Notes under the pieces: generated by a model
Database searches by the model: none
What the model was told of the DNA's origin: nothing
What the model saw: only the letters and a program-made list of their open reading frames with translations
NCBI GenBank assembly: GCA_022563215.1
Contig: JADFNT010000071.1
Location: forward strand, 1 to 7,688
Direction: 5' to 3'
Length of the DNA stretch: 7,688 nt
From: Pseudomonadota bacterium
GTDB lineage: Bacteria > Pseudomonadota > Alphaproteobacteria > Rhodospirillales > Casp-alpha2
Program-made: the position numbers and the translations under genes
Shown: positions 1 to 4,378 of the stretch, in pieces
How the letters are laid out: each line of letters begins with the position of its first letter
Position numbering within the stretch: position 1 is the stretch's first letter

Positions 1-106
1 CCCGTGCCAGTCTCGCAGGATCGTTCTCGACCTCTTGGGCGCGGGCTATGGCTTCCAAGTCGCCCTCGGCATTGAAGTCTGCTTCGCTTGTCGGGTGAAG
101 CGTCAT
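1..106 (-). CDS. Small acidic hypothetical protein, N-terminal part only (runs off the window)
   Basis: A minus-strand reading frame starts at ATG 106-104 and stays open to the window edge, giving 35 complete codons. A Shine-Dalgarno-like AAGGA lies 7 nt upstream. The ATG overlaps the stop codon of the upstream deacetylase fragment in an ATGA arrangement, the usual sign of translational coupling. The visible peptide begins MTLHPTSEADFN and is rich in Asp and Glu, ending in a charged, probably helical stretch with VENDPARLAR. There is no signal peptide, membrane segment or cofactor motif in the visible part. I do not recognise the family. The start signal and coupling suggest a real gene, but the function is unknown and the C-terminal part is outside the window. 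Confidence 0.55.
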   Translation of the reverse strand, partial: MTLHPTSEADFNAEGDLEAIARAQEVENDPARLAR

Positions 107-522
107 CGCCGTTTCCTTTTCTTTCGTCGCGCCCTGATCTGCTTGTCCGTGCCTAGAGAAGCCCGGCAAACAGCAAAGGCGTTTTTCGCCTTGCCCTTCA
201 TGACCTGGTCGACGGCGTCGCAGACGGCCCCCGCGGCACGGCGCGACGCTTCGCCCGACGCCGGCGATATGCAGGTGTCGGGGTCCAGGGAGACGCGGCC
301 TTCCTTGGGCATGTTTTCGAAAATCTGCTCGATGTAATAAGGCTCGTGCACCTGTTCGATTTCCTTGAGGTCGACGACCGGCGCCTCGTGGCGGTCGAGG
401 GCCTTGAAATCGTCGTCCTCAAAGCCGCGCATCACGGCCCGCAACCGTTCCGGGCATTCGGGATGGCCGGGGCCGGGATCGTGTTCGATGCAGATGGGGT
501 GGGTATAGAGAAGCGTGGTCAT
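103..522 (-). pseudogene. Histone deacetylase / acetoin utilization family protein, truncated N-terminal fragment
   Basis: The 139-residue product starts at ATG 522 with an AAGGA Shine-Dalgarno 7 nt upstream. Residues 1-116 match the N-terminus of class II-type bacterial deacetylases (arginase/deacetylase fold). They include the THPxCxxHDPGPGHPExPxRL opening (residues 7-27), a VHxPxYI motif (58-64) and LDPDTxxSPxSxEA (79-92). Full-length relatives are about 300-310 aa and next contain an RPPGHHA segment with the catalytic histidines, then the zinc-binding Asp/His residues. Here homology ends at NAF (residues 114-116) and the remaining 23 residues form an unrelated Arg/Lys-rich tail, so no zinc site or catalytic residue is encoded. 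It is almost certainly inactive as a deacetylase. In the alternative frame the sequence just after the break reads LFAGLL-stop (stop at 155-153), which could be the original C-terminus left by an internal out-of-frame deletion; that is inference. An assembly error is an alternative explanation. Confidence 0.75.
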
Positions 523-541
523 AAAAGGGTCCTTGCCGGAG

Positions 542-581
542 AGGGCCGTCCCGGAGGAGGTGGTCGGCCCTAATTTAGGGC
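542..581. other. Hairpin-forming spacer between the WD40-cytochrome gene and the deacetylase fragment
   Basis: A perfect 15-nt palindrome (GCCCTAA-T-TTAGGGC on the plus strand, 567-581) covers the stop codon of the WD40-cytochrome gene. An alternative stem pairs AGGGCC (542-547) with GGCCCT (566-571). Neither is followed by a T-run on the minus strand, so this does not look like a rho-independent terminator. It could be an mRNA 3'-end or processing structure between co-transcribed genes. Confidence 0.3.
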
Positions 582-1891
582 GACGCCCGGGTGATTTCCT
601 TCAGGTAATCGATGAACTGCGTCAGCTTCCCGGCGTCCGGCACCCTTTGAGCCGGCATCTTGGTGCCGGGCAGGTACTTGTCGGGACCCTGATCGAAAAG
701 CTGGAACAGGGTCTTTTCGTTCCACCGGAAATCGACGCCGGTGAGCGCGTCGGAATAGTTGTAACCCTTGACCGAACCGGCGGGACGTCCGAACAGGCTC
801 GACAAGTGCGGACCGGAACGCCTGCGCCCGTTGGCGCTCAACGAATGGCAGCGGGCGCATTTCTTGAACAACGGCGCGCCGGGATGGTCGCTTTTCAACC
901 ACGGCTTCGGCTCGTCTTCCCCTTCCGCCGTCAGCCCGATGCGGTCGCCGCTTTTCAGGTGCCAGACACGGACCAGCTCGTCGGAGCTGGCGGTCAGGGC
1001 GAACCGGCCGTCGGGGGAAAACCGGACCGCCCAGATGATCGCCTCGTGGGCGCGGATGATGCGCAAGGATTGGCCCGTGACCAAGTCCCACTGCACCAGA
1101 TACCCATAGCGCCCGGCCGACAGGGCCGATTTGCCGTCCGGCGAAAAGGCGACGGCGTAAATCTGCCCGTCGTTTTTCTTGAACACCTTGATTTCGGCCA
1201 TCGTCCGCAAATCCCAAAGACGCAGCGTCTCATCGATGCTGGCCGACAGCAACTGGGTCCCGTCCGGCGACACGCTGATCTGGGTGATGCCCATTTCGTG
1301 GCCTTGGAGGGTGCCCTGGACGCGCCCTGTTTCGACGTCCCAGACGCGGATCTTGCCGTCGTGGTCGCCGGCCACGATGCGTTTGCCGCCAGCCGCGAAG
1401 GCGACGGCGTTGATCGGCGAGGAATGGCGGATGACCCGGGTCTCCTTGCCCCGGGCCAGGTCCCACAGGCGCACCGTCTTGTCCCAGCTTCCGGTCGCCG
1501 CCAGACGGCCATCGGGGGAAACCGCCAGGCCCATGATCTTGTGGCCGTGGCCGATCAGCCTTTTCAGGGGCTTCAGGGTTTTCAGGTCCCACAGGATCGC
1601 CGTCTTGTCGTCGCTGGTGGTCAGGGCCCGGGCGCCGTCGGGCAAAAAGGCGACGTTGGTGACCGGGCCGGCGTGGGCGTCGAGCACGCCGATTTCCGTC
1701 TGTTCGACAAAATCCCACAGCCGGGCGGTGAAGTCGAAGCTGCCGGTCAGCACCCGGGCGCCGTCGGGCGAAATGTCGATGGCCCGCACCATTCCGCCGT
1801 GGCCGACCATGTCGGCGCCGACCGGCGCCGGGCCCGACAACGACAGGAAGAAACTGAGAATGATGACGGCTGATGGTCCAAGCCTTGGCAT
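575..1891 (-). CDS. Secreted WD40-repeat / cytochrome c fusion protein
   Basis: The 438-aa protein has three parts. Residues 1-27 are a Sec-type signal peptide (hydrophobic stretch AVIILSFFLSLSG, probable cleavage after VGA). Residues about 30-312 hold seven WD40 repeats with SPDG turns and closing WD/WH dipeptides near 59, 101, 143, 184, 226, 268 and 310, enough for a closed seven-bladed propeller. Residues about 335-438 are a class I cytochrome c: heme attachment CARCH (345-349), LFGRPAG (366-372) and a PGTKM segment (409-413) with Met412 as the likely axial ligand. The protein should be periplasmic, with covalent heme; the propeller is a binding platform. The electron-transfer partner and pathway cannot be inferred from the window. 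I chose ATG 1891 because it starts a clean signal peptide and has GGGAGG 10 nt upstream; a GTG two codons earlier is possible, and an in-frame ATG at 1987 would put 32 extra residues before the signal peptide. WD40-cytochrome c fusions exist in alphaproteobacteria, mostly uncharacterised. Confidence 0.88.
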   Translation of the reverse strand: MPRLGPSAVIILSFFLSLSGPAPVGADMVGHGGMVRAIDISPDGARVLTGSFDFTARLWDFVEQTEIGVLDAHAGPVTNVAFLPDGARALTTSDDKTAILWDLKTLKPLKRLIGHGHKIMGLAVSPDGRLAATGSWDKTVRLWDLARGKETRVIRHSSPINAVAFAAGGKRIVAGDHDGKIRVWDVETGRVQGTLQGHEMGITQISVSPDGTQLLSASIDETLRLWDLRTMAEIKVFKKNDGQIYAVAFSPDGKSALSAGRYGYLVQWDLVTGQSLRIIRAHEAIIWAVRFSPDGRFALTASSDELVRVWHLKSGDRIGLTAEGEDEPKPWLKSDHPGAPLFKKCARCHSLSANGRRRSGPHLSSLFGRPAGSVKGYNYSDALTGVDFRWNEKTLFQLFDQGPDKYLPGTKMPAQRVPDAGKLTQFIDYLKEITRASP

Positions 1892-1939
1892 GGTCACGAC
1901 GCCTCCCTCGTCTGACGGTCCCGGCAAGTCCGGTAAGAA

Positions 1940-1971
1940 AGTATATTGGCCGCCGGGGCGGGTCTTGCCAA
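1940..1971 (-). promoter_or_regulatory. Candidate promoter of the WD40-cytochrome c gene
   Basis: On the minus strand a strong -10 hexamer TATACT (1945-1940) lies about 50 nt upstream of the ATG at 1891. A TTGGCA hexamer (1971-1966) could be the -35 box, but the 20-nt spacing is longer than ideal. A second TTGGCA copy lies at 1987-1982, next to the inverted-repeat element. Assignment is by motif only. Confidence 0.4.
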
Positions 1972-1991
1972 CGCTGTTTTTTGCCAAGGTT

Positions 1992-2008
1992 TGAACTCAT
2001 AAATGGCG
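1992..2008 (+). repeat. Left terminal inverted repeat of the candidate MITE
   Basis: This is the 17-bp TGAACTCATAAATGGCG arm. It is the exact reverse complement of 2233-2249. Confidence 0.8.
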
Positions 2009-2232
2009 ACAACCGTGACACGCGTTAATTTGTCCACTGGCAAGGAGTTAAGAGGGATTGATGCCAAAGCATCATGACCGACGACGCGACGCGGACCCGT
2101 GGGCAAAAAAACCGTGCCCCAAAGGGGTCGGCAGGTGACCCGTTTCGGGGCGTCAGGAACCCTCACCGGGGCTTTGGCCCCGCTTTCGCACCCCTTCCTG
2201 CCCAAACGGGCCCTCTGACGATCACAGTTCGC

Positions 2233-2249
2233 CGCCATTTATGAGTTCA
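2233..2249 (-). repeat. Right terminal inverted repeat of the candidate MITE
   Basis: This is the 17-bp CGCCATTTATGAGTTCA arm, pairing with 1992-2008 over its full length. Confidence 0.8.
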
Positions 2250-2264
2250 TGACCTAAAGCGTGA

Positions 2265-2903
2265 TCAATCCGGCGCGTGGATGGCGAGAAACGCCGACAC
2301 CGCCTCGCCGGCCACGGCGGCGACTTCTTCGGCGGTCGGTTCCGGGGCCAGATCGAGCAATCGGCGCATGTAAAGATCGCCCCTGAGGAGGGCGAAAAAC
2401 TGCCGCGCCGAAGCTATCGCGTCGTTGGTGGCAATCACCCCGGCCTTGTTCAGTTCCTTCAGGTATCCGGCAAGGTTGTCGGCGGCGGTCTGGGGACCGG
2501 CACGGTAAAAGGCGTTGGCCAGTTCGGGAAAACGGACGCTTTCGGCGACGATGACCCGGAACAGCGCCGTGCTCGGCGGCGCCAGGATCACGCTCAGGAA
2601 CCGCCGGGCGACTTCGTTCAGGGCCCTGGCTTGGTCCTGGCCCGGCCGGAAAGTCTCGAAGACCGGTGCCAGCAGTTGGTCGCACTTGTCTTCGATGATC
2701 GCCTCGAACAACGCCTCCTTGGCCCCGAAATGGCTATAGACGGTCTGTTTGGAGACCCCGGCCTCGGCGGCGATGGCGTCCATGGAAGCGGCGCCGTAGC
2801 CGAAATCCAAAAACACCCGGGTCGCCGCCTCGACGATCAACAGGTGCTTGCCGGTCGGGGTTTCGGCGTCGGCGTCCTTCAAAGCGGCTTCGGCTTTCAC
2901 CAT
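2265..2903 (-). CDS. TetR/AcrR-family transcriptional repressor, probable regulator of the adjacent RND pump
   Basis: The 212-aa protein has the normal TetR-family length. Residues about 22-68 form the TetR N-terminal DNA-binding domain: a first helix with AATRVFLDFGYGAASMDAIA (26-45), then the helix-turn-helix with AGVSKQTVYSHFGAKEALF (48-66), a near-consensus recognition helix. Residues about 90-210 are the helical ligand-binding and dimerisation region, similar in style to AefR-type C-terminal domains (FRVIVAESVRFPELA at 115-129). The gene is divergent from the adaptor-RND operon with 231 bp between starts. A perfect palindrome in that region lies over the presumed pump promoter, so local repression relieved by a ligand, with possible autoregulation, is the expected job. 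The ligand is unknown. ATG 2903 is used because it is the only start that keeps the full domain; its Shine-Dalgarno is poor (TAAAGA at best). Confidence 0.9.
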   Translation of the reverse strand: MVKAEAALKDADAETPTGKHLLIVEAATRVFLDFGYGAASMDAIAAEAGVSKQTVYSHFGAKEALFEAIIEDKCDQLLAPVFETFRPGQDQARALNEVARRFLSVILAPPSTALFRVIVAESVRFPELANAFYRAGPQTAADNLAGYLKELNKAGVIATNDAIASARQFFALLRGDLYMRRLLDLAPEPTAEEVAAVAGEAVSAFLAIHAPD

Positions 2904-2912
2904 AGTCTTTAA

Positions 2913-2930
2913 TATCCGTGACTATCCGTG
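2913..2930. repeat. Short tandem repeat in the tetR 5' leader
   Basis: TATCCGTG occurs twice with a 10-bp period (2913-2920 and 2923-2930), one helical turn apart and 10-27 bp upstream of the tetR start codon. It is not palindromic. It could be a pair of half-sites for a regulator or a chance duplication. Confidence 0.4.
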
Positions 2931-3010
2931 CCCGTTTTTACTGGTTTGCGGCCGCACCGGCGACACGCCTCGACCGGGCCAGCCAAGGCTAAAAAAAACC
3001 ATCAAAAAAG

Positions 3011-3037
3011 TTGCGTCAGGAGAGAGACTACTATAAA
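3011..3037 (+). promoter_or_regulatory. Candidate promoter of the adaptor-RND operon
   Basis: TTGCGT (3011-3016) and TATAAA (3032-3037) form a sigma-70-like pair with 15-bp spacing, slightly short. The -10 ends 4 bp before the palindromic operator, so the start point would fall inside the operator. On the opposite strand TATAGT (3035-3030), with TAGACT (3059-3054) as a weak -35, could be a divergent tetR promoter overlapping the same site. Motif-based assignment only. Confidence 0.45.
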
Positions 3038-3040
3038 TTG

Positions 3041-3057
3041 GACTAGACGGTCTAGTC
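3041..3057. promoter_or_regulatory. Palindromic operator, probable TetR-family binding site
   Basis: GACTAGAC-G-GTCTAGTC is a perfect 8-1-8 palindrome, followed by a further TAG so that TCTAG is repeated at 3051-3060. Its length and symmetry are typical of TetR-dimer operators. It sits directly downstream of the TATAAA box and 78 bp before the adaptor start, in the region divergent between tetR and the pump genes. Binding by the neighbouring regulator is inferred from position. Confidence 0.7.
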
Positions 3058-3114
3058 TAGTTTTACCCCCCGGCCGTTTTGAACGAAAAAAAGATGCTGG
3101 AAAGAGTCCGGCCC

Positions 3115-3132
3115 TAGGGATCGGAGACCCTA
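3115..3132 (+). promoter_or_regulatory. Small hairpin presenting the adaptor Shine-Dalgarno in its loop
   Basis: TAGGG (3115-3119) can pair with CCCTA (3128-3132), leaving an 8-nt loop ATCGGAGA that contains the GGAGA ribosome-binding site, just before ATG 3135. An overlapping palindrome CCCTAGGG (3112-3119) would compete. A seven-codon leader frame MLERVRP (3094-3117) ends in this stem. Stem length is only 5 bp, so a regulatory role is speculative. Confidence 0.25.
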
Positions 3133-3134
3133 AA

Positions 3135-4337
3135 ATGCGCGGCTTGGCAATATCACCAAAAACCGGCTTCGGCCGGGTTCCGGCTTGGCGGTTCATTCTC
3201 GTTGCCGCCGTCGCCGTGGCGGTGGCTTTGGCGGCGTTTTCCGCCTCTTCGCCAGCGCAGGAGAAAAAGGCCAAGGGCTCCTCACAGCCGCCGTCCCAGG
3301 TCGGCGTCGACGCCGTCATTACCGAACCCCTGAGCCAGACTTTTCCCGTCCTCGGACGCTTCGTCGCCCGCCAGGCCGGCGTCGTCGCCGCCCGCATCAA
3401 CGGCCCCATCGGCGAATTCCGGGTCGAGGTCGGCGACCGGGTCGAAAAGGGCGATGTTATCGCCGTGCTGGTGAACAACGCCCTGAAATGGCGACATGAA
3501 CTTCAAAAGGCCGAGGAGAATCAATACGCGGCCGCCGTCCGGACCGGCAAGGCGCGTTTAAAGCTCCGCCGCCAGGAACTGAAGCGCATCGAAAGGCTGA
3601 TTAAATCGGCCGCCTTTTCCCGGGCCCGTCTCGACGACAAACGCCAGGAGGTCGCCGTCGCCGAAAGCGAATTGGCCGAAGCCGAAGGCAAGCTCGCCAG
3701 TGCCCGCGCCGACCGCGAGCTGACCGGGATCAATCTCTATAACGCTACCATTCGCGCGCCTTATCCGGGCGTCGTTTCCAAGCGCCATATCGAGGTCGGG
3801 GCCTATGTCAACGTGGGCGACCCCCTGGTGAGCCTGGTCAACGATACCCATCTTGAGATCGAGGCCGACGTTCCCGCCATCCGCACCCCGTTTTTGCTGG
3901 CCGGCACCCGGATCAAGGCCTTCATCAACGGCACCCAGGAAATCGCCGCCCGGGTCCGCGCCGTGGTGCCCGAGGAAAACCCGCAGACCCGGACCCGCAC
4001 CGTGCGCTTCGTCCCCGAACTGCCTCCCGGGATTTCCGGCCTGGCCAGCAACCAAAGCGTTACCCTTCAGTTGCCCGCCGGCAACGACGGCACCGTCGTT
4101 ACCGTCCACAAGGACGCGATCCTGTCGCGCAAGGGAAAGACCCTGGTGTTTCTGATCGAGGACGCCAAGGCGGTCATGCGGCAGGTGCAACTGGGCGAAG
4201 CCGTCGGCACCCGGTTCATCGTCAATTCCGGCCTGGCGCCCGGCGACAAGGTTGTGGTGCGCGGCAACGAACGGCTGTTGCCGGGACAGAACATCCGCAT
4301 CAGGGAACCCTCGAAGCCGGCCAAGGCCGGAGGCTAG
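3135..4337 (+). CDS. RND efflux periplasmic adaptor subunit (HlyD/AcrA-type membrane fusion protein)
   Basis: The 400-aa protein bridges the inner-membrane RND pump and an outer-membrane channel. An N-terminal hydrophobic segment (residues 19-35) ends near SSPAQ and acts as signal peptide or anchor; there is no lipobox cysteine. The first half of the lipoyl-like domain is near 85-112 (INGPIGEFRVEVGDRVEKGDVIAVL). A charged alpha-helical hairpin follows at about 114-200. The second lipoyl half is at 204-236 (IRAPYPGVVSKR, GAYVNVGDPLVSL), then a beta-barrel and membrane-proximal domain to about 390. The hairpin tip carries R151-x3-L155-x6-S162, the motif known to dock TolC-like channels. ATG 3135 is chosen over upstream in-frame starts because it has GGAGA 7 nt before it and gives a clean signal segment; an upstream start at 2928 would run coding sequence through the promoter and operator. 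The RND gene follows after 34 bp. Confidence 0.92.
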   Translation: MRGLAISPKTGFGRVPAWRFILVAAVAVAVALAAFSASSPAQEKKAKGSSQPPSQVGVDAVITEPLSQTFPVLGRFVARQAGVVAARINGPIGEFRVEVGDRVEKGDVIAVLVNNALKWRHELQKAEENQYAAAVRTGKARLKLRRQELKRIERLIKSAAFSRARLDDKRQEVAVAESELAEAEGKLASARADRELTGINLYNATIRAPYPGVVSKRHIEVGAYVNVGDPLVSLVNDTHLEIEADVPAIRTPFLLAGTRIKAFINGTQEIAARVRAVVPEENPQTRTRTVRFVPELPPGISGLASNQSVTLQLPAGNDGTVVTVHKDAILSRKGKTLVFLIEDAKAVMRQVQLGEAVGTRFIVNSGLAPGDKVVVRGNERLLPGQNIRIREPSKPAKAGG

Positions 4338-4350
4338 GCGCCCGGCGCCC

Positions 4351-4378
4351 TGAACCCGCCATGAACCCGCCATGAACC
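4351..4378 (+). repeat. 11-bp tandem repeat at the RND gene start
   Basis: TGAACCCGCCA is repeated exactly at 4351-4361 and 4362-4372, with a partial third copy TGAACC at 4373-4378. Each repeat junction creates an ATGAAC: the first ATG (4361) opens a four-codon frame MNPP whose TGA (4373-4375) overlaps the true RND start ATG (4372-4374). No purine-rich Shine-Dalgarno precedes either ATG; the nearest GGAGG (4329-4333) is inside the adaptor gene, too far away. Confidence 0.7.

Larger units (their letters stand above)
1992..2249. mobile_element. Candidate MITE-like element bounded by 17-bp perfect inverted repeats
   Basis: TGAACTCATAAATGGCG at 1992-2008 recurs as its exact reverse complement at 2233-2249. 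With small gaps the similarity continues outward (AGGTT versus AGGTCA next to the repeat) and inward (CAACCGTGA versus CGAACTGTGA), so the terminal repeats may be about 30 bp. The 258-bp unit encodes no transposase. It contains stable internal hairpins: CGGGGC-TTTG-GCCCCG at 2167-2182 and GGGTC-N7-GACCC at 2125-2141. It lies in the gap between two convergently placed gene ends and starts, 15 bp past the tetR stop and just upstream of the WD40-cytochrome promoter. I see no clean target-site duplication (flanks read CAA on the left and TAA on the right). A minus-strand open frame of 114 codons starts in the right repeat and runs through the unit; I regard it as incidental. Size, terminal repeats and lack of a gene fit a MITE or similar dispersed repeat, but copy number cannot be seen here. 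Confidence 0.55.

Noticed and set aside
515..1873. Long plus-strand open frame (452 codons) opposite the WD40-cytochrome gene
   Set aside because: It is the antisense shadow of a high-GC gene: low-complexity Gly/Arg/Asp-rich translation with no domain, while the minus strand has seven WD40 repeats and a heme motif.
1894..2238. Minus-strand 114-codon open frame across the inverted-repeat element
   Set aside because: It starts inside the right terminal repeat, has no Shine-Dalgarno and no domain, and overlaps the promoter of the WD40-cytochrome gene. Only conservation across copies would revive it.
2980..3000. AGCCAAGGCT followed by eight A residues, as a possible terminator
   Set aside because: The stem is only 4 bp and on the minus strand the T-run precedes rather than follows the stem, so the order is wrong.
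2928..3134. In-frame upstream extension of the adaptor gene (start at 2928)
   Set aside because: It would be translated through the promoter and the palindromic operator, and would place 69 residues before the signal segment. ATG 3135 has the proper Shine-Dalgarno.
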